This document shows positions 16,822-25,101 of a DNA stretch of 64,000 bases, in pieces. Under the pieces are notes generated by a model. It saw only the letters and a program-made list of their open reading frames with translations. It made no database searches and was not told the DNA's origin. The stretch comes from Maricaulaceae bacterium EIL42A08 (GTDB lineage Bacteria > Pseudomonadota > Alphaproteobacteria > Caulobacterales > Maricaulaceae). Position 1 is the stretch's first letter. Each line of letters opens with the position of its first letter. The stretch is taken from contig JAMZNZ010000003.1 in assembly GCA_024178355.1 (NCBI GenBank), positions 124,001 through 188,000 on the forward strand, written 5' to 3'. The translations under genes were made by a program, and so were the position numbers.

Positions 16822-17583
16822 ATGGCTGAGAAAACCAATCCGATCTGGGCCTGGCACAAGAAGGTCCTTGAAAAGAACTCCATCCTGCTGACGGCCGGTG
16901 TGCTGGTGGTGGTATCCATCGGCGGCCTGGTGGAGATAGCGCCGCTTTTCTATCTCGATGAAACCATCGAAGAGGTTGAAGGTGTGCGACCCTATTCCCC
17001 GCTCGCGCTGATGGGCCGCGACATCTATATCCGCGAGGGCTGCTACACCTGCCACTCCCAGATGGTGCGCCCGCTGCGTGACGAGGTGGAGCGCTACGGT
17101 CACTACTCGCTGGCGGCTGAAAGCATGTATGACCGCCCCTTCCAGTGGGGCTCCAAGCGGACAGGTCCCGATTTGGCTCGCGTTGGTGGCAAGTTCTCCG
17201 ATGAGTGGCACCGTGATCACATGCGCGATCCGCGCTCTGTGGTGCCTGAATCCATCATGCCGCCCTACGCCCATCTGGAGCGCACACCGCTGGAGATCGA
17301 AGCGGTTGAAGGGCGCATGCGCGCGCTGACCCGCCTGGGCACGCCTTATGATGAGCTGGATCGGCTTGAGAACGCGGTAAGCGACATCCACACCCAGCTT
17401 GATCCGTTTGCGGCTGACTATGACGGCTTCATTGCTCGCTATCCCGGCGCGCCGGTACGTGACTTTGACGGCAATCCGGATGAGGTGACCGAGCTTGATG
17501 CGCTGATCGCCTATCTGCAGGTGCTCGGCACCATGGTGGATTTCTCCACCTATGAGGCCGATGCCGACGAGAATCTGAGGTAG
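16822..17583 (+). CDS. ccoO: cbb3-type cytochrome c oxidase subunit II
   Basis: Membrane-anchored monoheme cytochrome c subunit of cbb3 oxidase that passes electrons to CcoN. It has one N-terminal helix ([23 protein letters not shown]), then a periplasmic domain with the heme-c motif CYTCHSQ (C74, C77, H78). MMP-type axial-ligand segments follow, such as [15 protein letters not shown]. The ATG at 16822 follows GGGACAGGG and gives 253 residues, normal for CcoO. An open frame extends upstream into ccoN but lacks family similarity. Confidence 0.96.
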   Translation: MAEKTNPIWAWHKKVLEKNSILLTAGVLVVVSIGGLVEIAPLFYLDETIEEVEGVRPYSPLALMGRDIYIREGCYTCHSQMVRPLRDEVERYGHYSLAAESMYDRPFQWGSKRTGPDLARVGGKFSDEWHRDHMRDPRSVVPESIMPPYAHLERTPLEIEAVEGRMRALTRLGTPYDELDRLENAVSDIHTQLDPFAADYDGFIARYPGAPVRDFDGNPDEVTELDALIAYLQVLGTMVDFSTYEADADENLR

Positions 17584-17588
17584 CGACC

Positions 17589-17795
17589 ATGTACGAACTC
17601 CTCGCAAGCTTTGCCCAGACCTGGGGCATGTTGCTCTTCATCACGCTGTTCATCGCCGGTGGGGTCTATGCCCTGTGGCCGAAGAACCAGGCGGCGTTTG
17701 ATGAAGCGGCCAGCCTGCCCCTGATGGATGATGACCGGCCCGCCGCAGCTGACGATGTGGCACCCTGCGACAAGGATGTGAAACACCATGGCTGA
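17589..17795 (+). CDS. ccoQ: cbb3-type oxidase small subunit CcoQ
   Basis: Small protein of 68 residues with one transmembrane helix (GMLLFITLFIAGGVYALWP) followed by the usual KNQAAFDEAASLPLMDDD motif of CcoQ/FixQ. It stabilises the oxidase complex. It lies 5 bp after ccoO, and its end overlaps the ccoP start by 8 bp. The tail CDKDVKHHG carries a lone Cys and two His, which is slightly unusual but of unknown meaning. Confidence 0.92.
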   Translation: MYELLASFAQTWGMLLFITLFIAGGVYALWPKNQAAFDEAASLPLMDDDRPAAADDVAPCDKDVKHHG

Positions 17796-18750
17796 GGACC
17801 AAAAAAAGGAAGTCGACGGCTATTCAGGCGTTGAAACGACCGGCCACGAGTGGGACGGCATCAAAGAGCTGGACAACCCGCTGCCGCGCTGGTGGCTTTG
17901 GATTTTCTACGCTTCGATCGTGTGGGCGGCAGTCTACATGGTGTTCATGCCCGCCATTCCTGCCCCTCCGGGTATGGATGGTCATACGCCAGGTCTGCGC
18001 AATCACTCAGAGCGCGCCAATGTCCATGCCGCTATTTCAGAGCTTGAAACCTCGCGCGGTCCGATGTTCACCCAGCTCCAACAGGCGGCGGATGCGGGCG
18101 GACCGGCTGCGATTGAAAGCGATCCGGCGCTGTTGAACTTTGCGCTGGCTGCTGGCGAGTCGGCTTTTGGCGATAACTGTGCGACCTGCCACGGTGCGGG
18201 TGGTCAGGGCTTTGTGGGCTATCCCAATCTCAATGACGATGACTGGATCTGGCCGAGCTCGTTTGACGATATCCGCGCCACCATCCGCCACGGCATCCGC
18301 TGGGAGGATGATCCTGACAGTCGCTTTTCCCAGATGCCGGCCTATGGCCGCGACGGCCTCCTGTCGCGCGATGAGATCAGCGCGGTGGCCGACTATGTGA
18401 TGGCGTTGTCCGACATGATCGAACCGACGCCTGAGGGTCAAGGTGCGGGCGCGGAGATTTTTGCGAACCAGTGTTCAGCCTGTCACGGAGTGAACGGTCT
18501 GGGCGACCAGTCTATTGGTGCGCCGAACCTGGCCGATGCCATTTGGCTTTATGGCTCTGAGCCGGACCAGGTGCGCAACTCCATCTGGCGCGGGCCCTAT
18601 GGCGTGATGCCGGCGTGGAATGAGCGCCTCGATGAGACGACTATCACCGCCCTTGCCGCCTACGTCTATCTGCGCGGTGAGCGGGCTGGCGACAGCTTTG
18701 CTGACCTGCGCGACGAGATGGCTGAAGAACTGGCAGACGCCGGCCGCTGA
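17788..18750 (+). CDS. ccoP: cbb3-type cytochrome c oxidase subunit III (diheme)
   Basis: Diheme cytochrome c subunit, 320 residues. A single N-terminal helix (WWLWIFYASIVWAAVYMVFMPAIP) anchors it. The two heme-c sites are CATCHG (C131-H135) and CSACHG (C229-H233), each followed by a methionine ligand region (FSQMPAYGRDG and GVMPAWNERLDETTI). It receives electrons from soluble or membrane cytochrome c and passes them to CcoO. Overlap with ccoQ implies translational coupling. It ends ccoNOQP; the assembly genes begin 57 bp downstream. Confidence 0.97.
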   Translation: MAEDQKKEVDGYSGVETTGHEWDGIKELDNPLPRWWLWIFYASIVWAAVYMVFMPAIPAPPGMDGHTPGLRNHSERANVHAAISELETSRGPMFTQLQQAADAGGPAAIESDPALLNFALAAGESAFGDNCATCHGAGGQGFVGYPNLNDDDWIWPSSFDDIRATIRHGIRWEDDPDSRFSQMPAYGRDGLLSRDEISAVADYVMALSDMIEPTPEGQGAGAEIFANQCSACHGVNGLGDQSIGAPNLADAIWLYGSEPDQVRNSIWRGPYGVMPAWNERLDETTITALAAYVYLRGERAGDSFADLRDEMAEELADAGR

Positions 18751-18807
18751 TGCGGCTGGCGTTCTGTCGCCAACCCTTGTGACCGGCCTGTCCGATCGGA
18801 GCGGGAT

Positions 18808-20292
18808 ATGGAACTGATCCGCAACAAGCCCGAGCCGAAAGAAGCGGCCGCGGGCGTGATCGAGCACGATGCGGTCGCCGTCAATGATCCCGCACGCCGG
18901 GAGCTCTACCACAAGCGCGAGCAAATTTATCCCAAGTTGGTCCAGGGCAAGTTCCGCTTTGCCAAATGGGTCTTCATGATCCTGGCACTTGGGGCCTACT
19001 ATCTGACGCCCTTCATCCGCTGGGATCGGGGTGAGGGCGCGCCGGATCAGGCCGTACTCGTCGACTTTGCCAATGCCCGCTTTTATTTCTTCTTCATCGA
19101 GCTCTGGCCACAGGAGGTGTATTACATCACCGGGCTTTTGATCCTCGCCTCACTCTTCCTGTTTCTGATCACCGCGCTGTTTGGCCGGGTCTGGTGTGGT
19201 TATGCTTGTCCGCAGACGGTGTGGACTGACCTCTTCATCGCTGTGGAGCGCCTGTTTGAGGGTGACCGCAACAAGCGCATGAAGCTCGATAAGCAGCCCT
19301 GGTCGGTGGACAAGGCCTGGCGAAAGGTCGGCAAGCACAGCGTCTGGATCTTGATTGCCGGGGCCACTGGCGGGGCGTGGATTTTGTATTTCCACGATGC
19401 CTTTGCGGTGGTGAACAACTTCGTCACCGGCGAGGCGGCGCTGACCAGCTATGTCTTCTTCGCGCTTTTGACCTTCACCACTTATACGCTGGCCGGGACC
19501 ATGCGCGAGCAGGTGTGCACCTATATGTGCCCGTGGCCGCGCATCCAGGGCGCTCTGACCGATGCCGACGCGCTCAATGTCACTTACCGCACCGACCGAG
19601 GTGAGCCGCGGGGCCGCCACAAGAAGGGCGAGAGCTGGGAGGGTCGGGGCGATTGCATCGACTGCAAGGCCTGCGTCGCGGCCTGCCCCATGGGCATTGA
19701 TATCCGTGAAGGTGCGCAGCTGGAATGCATTGGCTGTGCGCTTTGCATCGATGCCTGCGATGACATCATGGGCAAGATTGGCCGCCCCAAAGGCCTCATC
19801 GCCTATGACACGGATCTGAATATCGAACGCCGGGTGGCGGGCGAGACACCGCGCTTCGATCTAATCCGGCCCCGCACGATTCTCTACACGGCTCTGATCG
19901 CCGCCATCAGCGGCTTGATGCTGTTCGGGCTGGCCAACCGGACAGAGCTGTCGCTCGATTCCTACCGCGACCGCGCGCCGAATTATGTGATCCTGTCCGA
20001 TGGCAGCGTTCGCAATGGGTACACCCTCACCGTGGTCAACAAGGCCAATGAGTCGCGGGTGCTGTCTCTGGCGCTTCAGGGCGATCCGGCTTTCACTATG
20101 CGGGTATTGGGCGCAGATGCTGAAGCGCTGGCGGTGGGACCCGATGAAACCCGCGACTACCGCATATTCCTCAACCTGCCGCGCGAAGCGGTGGATGCGG
20201 CGTCTGAACCAATTGCTTTCGTGGTCACCGACCCGGTGACTGGCGAGGTGGCAGAAACCCCGTCCGTATTCCAGACCGGAGAGATGCGATGA
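18808..20292 (+). CDS. ccoG: Cytochrome c oxidase accessory protein CcoG (FixG/RdxA)
   Basis: Polytopic inner-membrane iron-sulfur protein of 494 residues, needed for cbb3 oxidase biogenesis and thought to handle copper reduction. Membrane segments carry VWCGYACPQTVWTD and CTYMCPWPRIQGA. A two-cluster ferredoxin domain follows with CIDCKACVAACP (starting at residue 283) and CIGCALCIDACDD. A C-terminal immunoglobulin-like domain (NGYTLTVVNKANESRVLSLAL) closes it. GGAGCGGG precedes the ATG. It overlaps ccoH by 4 bp, so G, H, I and S form one translationally coupled operon. Confidence 0.96.
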   Translation: MELIRNKPEPKEAAAGVIEHDAVAVNDPARRELYHKREQIYPKLVQGKFRFAKWVFMILALGAYYLTPFIRWDRGEGAPDQAVLVDFANARFYFFFIELWPQEVYYITGLLILASLFLFLITALFGRVWCGYACPQTVWTDLFIAVERLFEGDRNKRMKLDKQPWSVDKAWRKVGKHSVWILIAGATGGAWILYFHDAFAVVNNFVTGEAALTSYVFFALLTFTTYTLAGTMREQVCTYMCPWPRIQGALTDADALNVTYRTDRGEPRGRHKKGESWEGRGDCIDCKACVAACPMGIDIREGAQLECIGCALCIDACDDIMGKIGRPKGLIAYDTDLNIERRVAGETPRFDLIRPRTILYTALIAAISGLMLFGLANRTELSLDSYRDRAPNYVILSDGSVRNGYTLTVVNKANESRVLSLALQGDPAFTMRVLGADAEALAVGPDETRDYRIFLNLPREAVDAASEPIAFVVTDPVTGEVAETPSVFQTGEMR

Positions 20293-20771
20293 TGGCTGAA
20301 ACACGCGAACCCAGGTTTACAATCAAGGGCTGGCATGTGCTGGCGGCCATGGTGGGTTTCTTTGGCGTCATTATTGCCGTGAATACCGTGTTCATCACCT
20401 TCGCCCTGAACACATTCCCCGGTGAGGAGACGCGCCGCTCCTACGTTCAGGGGCTTGAGTATAACGACGTGATCGAAGCGCGCCGGGCCCAGGAAGCTCT
20501 GGGCTGGACGGCCAGCGCCAACCTGGCTGAGGGGCACGCGCTTGTTGAAGTGCTGGGTGCTGACGGTGCGCCAGTGACCGGCCTGCGTCTGACCGGCACG
20601 CTCCAGCATCCAGCCGACATGACGCTTGATCGTGAGCTTGTCTTCACTGAAGTGCGCGACGGGGTCTATGCGGCGGGGGCGGCAGACCTGCCTGATGGTC
20701 GCTGGACTCTTGCTGCAAATGCGCAGGGCGATACGCCGTTCGCACTGGAAACCGAGCTATGGCACCGCTAG
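20289..20771 (+). CDS. ccoH: Cytochrome oxidase assembly protein FixH/CcoH
   Basis: Membrane-anchored assembly factor of 160 residues. One N-terminal helix (GWHVLAAMVGFFGVIIAVNTVFITFAL) is followed by the family-typical YVQGLEYNDVIEARRAQEALGW and a beta-rich periplasmic domain ending LETELWHR. The ATG overlaps the ccoG stop; a second ATG 3 nt later is equally possible. It overlaps the ccoI start by 13 bp. It associates with newly made cbb3 subunits. Confidence 0.93.
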   Translation: MMAETREPRFTIKGWHVLAAMVGFFGVIIAVNTVFITFALNTFPGEETRRSYVQGLEYNDVIEARRAQEALGWTASANLAEGHALVEVLGADGAPVTGLRLTGTLQHPADMTLDRELVFTEVRDGVYAAGAADLPDGRWTLAANAQGDTPFALETELWHR

Positions 20772-22933
20772 ACGCCGCATCACCGGCCATCGACCCGGTT
20801 GCCTTTGTGCGCGGGGATGGCGCTGAAAAGCGCCTGGATCTCGCCGTTCAGAACGCGCGATGCGCCGCCTGCATCGCCCGGATCGAAGATGGCGTGCGCA
20901 AACTTTCCGGGATCAGGTCGGTCCGCCTGAACCTGTCGACCGGGCGGCTTGCAGTGGCGTTCGCTGGTGATGACGGCCTTGCCGTATCTATCATCCAGAC
21001 GCTTGAAAAACTCGGCTATCCGGCCGCGCCCTACGCGCCGGACACCAGGGATGATCCTCGCACGGCTGAAGAAAAGCGCCTGGTGCGCGCACTCGCCGTG
21101 GCGGGCTTTGCCAGCGCCAATGTCATGCTGCTCTCCATCGCTGTCTGGGCCGGTGAAGGCGAGATGGATATTGCCACCAAGACGCTGATGCACTGGCTCT
21201 CTGGCCTGATCGCGCTTCCTACGGTGGCCTATGCCGGCTGGCCCTTCTTTGAAAGCGGCTGGAAGAGTTTGCGGGCGCGCGCGGTCAACATGGACGTGCC
21301 GATCTCTCTGGCTGTATTGCTCGCCTGCGGGCTGTCGATCTATGAAACGGCGATGGGCCATGGCGCGGCCTATTTCGATGCTGCGGTCATGTTGCTCTTC
21401 TTCCTGCTGATCGGGCGGTTTCTGGATGTGCGCCTGCGCGCCAGAGCGGGGCAGGCCGCTCGCGACCTTGCCGCGCTCCAGGCCAGCATCGCCCATCGCA
21501 TTGAAGCGGATGGATCGATCAAGACTGTCCCGGCAGGTGAGATTGAGCCTGGTGACCGGCTGATCGTGCCGAACGGAGAGCGCGTGCCGGTCGATGGTCG
21601 CATTGCCGCGGGTGAGGGAGAGGTCGATGCCTCTCTGGTCACCGGTGAAACCGCACCCTTACATGTGTCGCCGGGGGCTGAAGCCTGGTCGGGCATGGTC
21701 AACCTGGGACGGCCTTTGACGCTGACAGCAACGGCGGCCAGTCAGGACTCCCTGCTCGCTGAAATCGCCCGTCTGGTTGAGGCTGGAGAGCAGTCCCGCT
21801 CGCGCTATGTGCGCTATGCCGACCGGGCGGCACGGGCCTATGTGCCAGCGGTGTTCACCATGTCAGCAGCAACTTTTGTGGGCTGGATGGTGTTTGGTGG
21901 AACGGTCCACGACTCGCTGATGAACGCGATCGCAGTCCTGATCATCACCTGCCCGTGCGCCATGGCGCTGGTTGTCCCGGCAGTTCAGGTCGTTGCCACC
22001 GGGCGTCTGTTCAAGGATGGCATTCTGGTCAAGTCCGGCGACGCGCTGGAGAGGCTGGCTACAGCCCGGTCCGTCGTTTTCGACAAGACTGGGACCCTGA
22101 CTGAGGGCCGCGCCCGCTTGCTCAATATCGACACCTTCAAGCCGGACATGCTCGAAGCCGCAGCACGCCTGACCCGCCTGTCTCGCCACCCCCTGTCGCG
22201 TGCCGTGTCTGACGCGGCTGGCGAGGGACCGGTCGCCGACAGATTTGAAGACGTCGCTGGTGGCGGGCTCCTAGGCGAGGTGGACGGTGTGGCCGTTCGT
22301 TTCGGCTCCGCCCGTTGGCTTGGCCTTGATCGCCCCAGCGATGACGCTGCGCAAGAAGCCTGGCTGGCGGTCGGCGATCAGGCCCCTGTGCGCTTTATGT
22401 TTGCCGATACGCTCCGCACCGATGCGGTGGAGGCTGTTCGCCAGCTGGCTGCACGCGGACTGGACGCTGAGCTATTGTCAGGTGATCGCGAAGCGCCAGT
22501 TGCCGAGACGGCACGTTCGCTCGGCATCGAGCGCTGGCAAGCCAGCCTGAAACCCCAGGACAAGATCGCACGCATCGAAGCGCTGAATGCTGACGGCCAC
22601 GCGCCGCTCATGGTGGGCGATGGCGTCAATGATGCGCCCGCGCTCGCGGCCGCCCATGTCTCTGTGTCCATGGGCAGCGCGGCGGAGATTTCCCGCTCGG
22701 CCGCCGATCTGGTTATCCAGAGAGATAAGCTCTCCTCGCTGGCGCGCGCGATTGATGTGGCGGTCAAAGCCAGGGCCCGGGTGATGGAGAATTTCGCCCT
22801 TGCGAATATCTACAACATCATCGCGGTGCCGCTGGCCGTGTTTGGTCTGGTGACGCCCCTGGTGGCCGCGATTGCCATGTCGGCCAGTTCTATTGTCGTT
22901 ATGCTCAACGCTTTAAGGCTGACCCGCTCATGA
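20759..22933 (+). CDS. ccoI: Copper-exporting P1B-type ATPase for cbb3 assembly (FixI/CcoI)
   Basis: Delivers copper across the inner membrane for the CuB site of CcoN. It has 724 residues: a heavy-metal-associated domain with C35-A-A-C38, eight predicted transmembrane helices including the CPC motif (C398-P-C400), VTGETAP in the actuator domain, phosphorylated Asp 442 in FDKTGTLTEG, an HP locus (LSRHPLSRAV) and MVGDGVNDAPALAAA. Low-flux FixI/CcoI pumps and detoxifying CopA share these motifs. Location between ccoH and ccoS decides for FixI/CcoI. Its stop overlaps ccoS. Confidence 0.95.
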   Translation: MAPLDAASPAIDPVAFVRGDGAEKRLDLAVQNARCAACIARIEDGVRKLSGIRSVRLNLSTGRLAVAFAGDDGLAVSIIQTLEKLGYPAAPYAPDTRDDPRTAEEKRLVRALAVAGFASANVMLLSIAVWAGEGEMDIATKTLMHWLSGLIALPTVAYAGWPFFESGWKSLRARAVNMDVPISLAVLLACGLSIYETAMGHGAAYFDAAVMLLFFLLIGRFLDVRLRARAGQAARDLAALQASIAHRIEADGSIKTVPAGEIEPGDRLIVPNGERVPVDGRIAAGEGEVDASLVTGETAPLHVSPGAEAWSGMVNLGRPLTLTATAASQDSLLAEIARLVEAGEQSRSRYVRYADRAARAYVPAVFTMSAATFVGWMVFGGTVHDSLMNAIAVLIITCPCAMALVVPAVQVVATGRLFKDGILVKSGDALERLATARSVVFDKTGTLTEGRARLLNIDTFKPDMLEAAARLTRLSRHPLSRAVSDAAGEGPVADRFEDVAGGGLLGEVDGVAVRFGSARWLGLDRPSDDAAQEAWLAVGDQAPVRFMFADTLRTDAVEAVRQLAARGLDAELLSGDREAPVAETARSLGIERWQASLKPQDKIARIEALNADGHAPLMVGDGVNDAPALAAAHVSVSMGSAAEISRSAADLVIQRDKLSSLARAIDVAVKARARVMENFALANIYNIIAVPLAVFGLVTPLVAAIAMSASSIVVMLNALRLTRS

Positions 22934-23100
22934 CTGCATTGCTTTGGCTGATACCGGCTGCGCTCGGGCTTGGAGCGCTAGGGCTTGTCGCCTTCTTCTG
23001 GTCAACCCGTGCCGGCCAGTATGATGATCTGCAAGGAGCCGCCGAGCGCATCCTGATCGATGATGACGGCCCCATTGTGGATGACGAGGAGGAGGGCTGA
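22930..23100 (+). CDS. ccoS: cbb3 oxidase maturation protein CcoS (FixS)
   Basis: Short protein of 56 residues beginning MTALLWLIPAALGLGALGL. It has one transmembrane helix, the AFFWSTRAGQYDDLQGAAERIL core typical of CcoS, and an acidic tail (DDDGPIVDDEEEG). It starts with ATGA overlapping the ccoI stop. CcoS is needed for cofactor insertion into the oxidase. Its small size makes it easy to miss, but family motif and position are clear. Confidence 0.95.
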   Translation: MTALLWLIPAALGLGALGLVAFFWSTRAGQYDDLQGAAERILIDDDGPIVDDEEEG

Positions 23101-23139
23101 TGGCAATCGCGCGTCATTTATCCTGCGTCTTCGTGTCCG

Positions 23140-23153
23140 TTGACCTAGGGTCA
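23140..23153. promoter_or_regulatory. Palindrome upstream of the DUF2189 gene
   Basis: TGACC-TAG-GGTCA is a perfect hyphenated palindrome (23141-23153). With the preceding T it reads TTGACC, which could double as a -35 element (CACAAT lies 17 nt further on). It resembles half of an FNR/Crp site (TTGAC) but the right half does not fit TTGAT-N4-ATCAA. It lies 58-71 bp before the ATG at 23211. Confidence 0.4.
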
Positions 23154-23210
23154 GTCAAATCACACAATTTTGTTATGGATTTTGCGGCCTAGCGGCCCAG
23201 GGAGGAAACC

Positions 23211-23987
23211 ATGGTTATTGTTCAACGGCTGCGCCGGGATGCGCCCTGGAAATGGTTGAAGGATGGTTTTGCTGACATGATGGCGACGCCTTTGCTTTCG
23301 CTGGGCTACGGGCTGATGTTTGTATTGGTAGGGCTGGCGATCACCGTGGGGCTTTGGTGGCTTGATATGCTCGCGCTGACACCGGTTCTTGTTGGCGGGT
23401 TTGCGCTTGTTGCCCCTTCATTCGCGGTTGGAATTTACAGAATTAGCCAGGTTCGAGAGTCCGGTGAGACGCCGCGGCTCCTGGACTTCTGGCGGATTCC
23501 GGGCATGCGAATTGGTCAGCTGGCCTTGCTGAGTGTCCTACTGCTCGTGTTTTTCATGGCTTGGTCGCGTCTGGCCCAATTCCTCTACGCTGGATTTAGT
23601 CATGGCAGCTATCTGCCACCCAGCGAGTTTCTGACCTTCGTCTTCAATGAGCCTGCTGGACTGACCTTGCTCGTGGTTGGCACAATTATCGGAGCGGTTC
23701 TGGGGTTTGCCGCCTTCACCGTTTCGGCGTTGTCCTTTCCCATGCTGGCCGATCAGGACGTGGACGCGGTCACGGCACTGGTGGCCAGCGTCAAGACAGT
23801 GATCCAGCAGCCCTTCCTGATGGTGACGTGGGCTTGGCTGATCGCCTTCTTCGTCGCGGTTGGTGGAGCCTTTTTCCTGATAGGACTGGCCGTGACATTT
23901 CCCTGGATTGCCCACGCCAGTTGGCGAGCCTACAAGGATTTCGACCCCAAGCCTGATCCACGCGCCATGGGCTGGGTGGAAACCTGA
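23211..23987 (+). CDS. DUF2189 integral membrane protein
   Basis: Membrane protein of 258 residues with about six hydrophobic segments. It shows the family-typical start W(L)KDGFADMMATPLLSLGYGLMFVLVGL, then FALVAPSFAVGIYRISQVRESGETP, SFPMLADQDVDAVTALVASVKTVIQQP near residue 180, and FPWIAHASWRAYKDF near the end. DUF2189 has no established biochemical function. It is often near respiratory genes in alphaproteobacteria, and here follows the cbb3 assembly operon but has its own upstream region and its own terminator. GGAGG lies before the ATG. Confidence 0.85.
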   Translation: MVIVQRLRRDAPWKWLKDGFADMMATPLLSLGYGLMFVLVGLAITVGLWWLDMLALTPVLVGGFALVAPSFAVGIYRISQVRESGETPRLLDFWRIPGMRIGQLALLSVLLLVFFMAWSRLAQFLYAGFSHGSYLPPSEFLTFVFNEPAGLTLLVVGTIIGAVLGFAAFTVSALSFPMLADQDVDAVTALVASVKTVIQQPFLMVTWAWLIAFFVAVGGAFFLIGLAVTFPWIAHASWRAYKDFDPKPDPRAMGWVET

Positions 23988-24016
23988 AGCCTGAACCGTG
24001 AAAATGGCTTAAAGAT

Positions 24017-24048
24017 CGGCGGCGACAGATTATGTCGCCGCCGCTTTT
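24017..24048 (+). terminator. Rho-independent terminator after DUF2189 gene
   Basis: Perfect 11-bp stem CGGCGGCGACA/TGTCGCCGCCG with a 5-nt loop GATTA, followed by CTTTT. Confidence 0.85.
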
Positions 24049-24177
24049 GCTTAAAAGCCCACCTCGCGAGCGTGGTCTTCCTGACAAAATGCTAATTTGC
24101 GCACCAGCTGCACTCTCCCATAATCAGAATATGGATCAGCTGTGGCGGGGGGGCGTAGGCATTGTCTGCGCAATTTT

Positions 24178-25068
24178 ATGCTTAAAATCAATGGCCTGAA
24201 CAAGACTTACGCGAATGGTGTGCGGGCGCTCGACGGGGTGTCACTGGAAATCCCGAGGGGAATGTTTGGTCTTCTTGGGCCAAATGGGGCGGGCAAATCG
24301 TCGCTGATGCGAACCATCGCGACCCTGCAGACAGCCGATAGCGGCTCGATCAATTTTGGTGATCTGGACGTGTTTGCCAACCCACAGGGTTTGCGCTCGA
24401 CGCTGGGGTATCTGCCCCAGGACTTTGGTGTCTATCCGCGCATGTCAGCCCGAGCGATGCTCGATCACCTGGCCATCCTGAAGGGCATCTCTGATGCAAA
24501 GGCACGAAAGTCGCTGGTCGAAACCTTGCTGGAGCAAACCAATCTGACCCAGCATGCCAGGAAGTCAGTCGCCTCCTATTCAGGCGGCATGCGCCAGCGC
24601 TTTGGTATCGCCCAGGCGCTGATCGGTGACCCTCAGCTGATTATTGTCGATGAACCGACCGCGGGTCTTGATCCAGAAGAACGTAATCGCTTCCACAATC
24701 TCTTGTCTGAGATCGGGGAAAGCGTGGTGGTGATTCTGTCGACCCACATTGTTGAAGATGTGGCTGACCTTTGCCCCAATATGGCGATCATGAACAGGGG
24801 GCGGATCGTGAAGGCTGGCGCACCAGGCGATCTGGTGGCTGAGCTGGACGGCCGGGTCTGGGGCAAGACGATCACAAAGGCTGAGCTCGCTCCCCTTCGC
24901 CAGCGGCTCACCGTCATTTCAGAGCGCCTGACCGTCGGCAAGGTTCGTGTCCACGTGCTGTCTGACGCTAATCCAGGTGAAGGCTTCGAACCTGTCAGTC
25001 CGGATCTGGAAGATGTCTATTTCGCCACCATTCGCGGCAATAACGCTGACGCGGCTGTCCCGGCCTAA
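24178..25068 (+). CDS. ABC transporter ATP-binding protein
   Basis: Cytoplasmic ATPase of 296 residues with Walker A GPNGAGKSS, signature YSGGMRQRFG, Walker B LIIVDEPTAGLD and H-loop STHIVED. Family is ABC-2 type (drug/lipid or peptide-linked exporters). The ATG at 24178 (MLKINGLNKTYANG) fits the family start; an upstream GTG at 24142 would add 12 unrelated residues, and no clear ribosome binding site is seen for either. It lies 33 bp before the permease/peptidase gene, its certain partner. Substrate unknown. Confidence 0.9.
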   Translation: MLKINGLNKTYANGVRALDGVSLEIPRGMFGLLGPNGAGKSSLMRTIATLQTADSGSINFGDLDVFANPQGLRSTLGYLPQDFGVYPRMSARAMLDHLAILKGISDAKARKSLVETLLEQTNLTQHARKSVASYSGGMRQRFGIAQALIGDPQLIIVDEPTAGLDPEERNRFHNLLSEIGESVVVILSTHIVEDVADLCPNMAIMNRGRIVKAGAPGDLVAELDGRVWGKTITKAELAPLRQRLTVISERLTVGKVRVHVLSDANPGEGFEPVSPDLEDVYFATIRGNNADAAVPA

Positions 25069-25101
25069 GGCCTCAACCCGACCCCAAAGGAGGAGCAGAT
25101 C

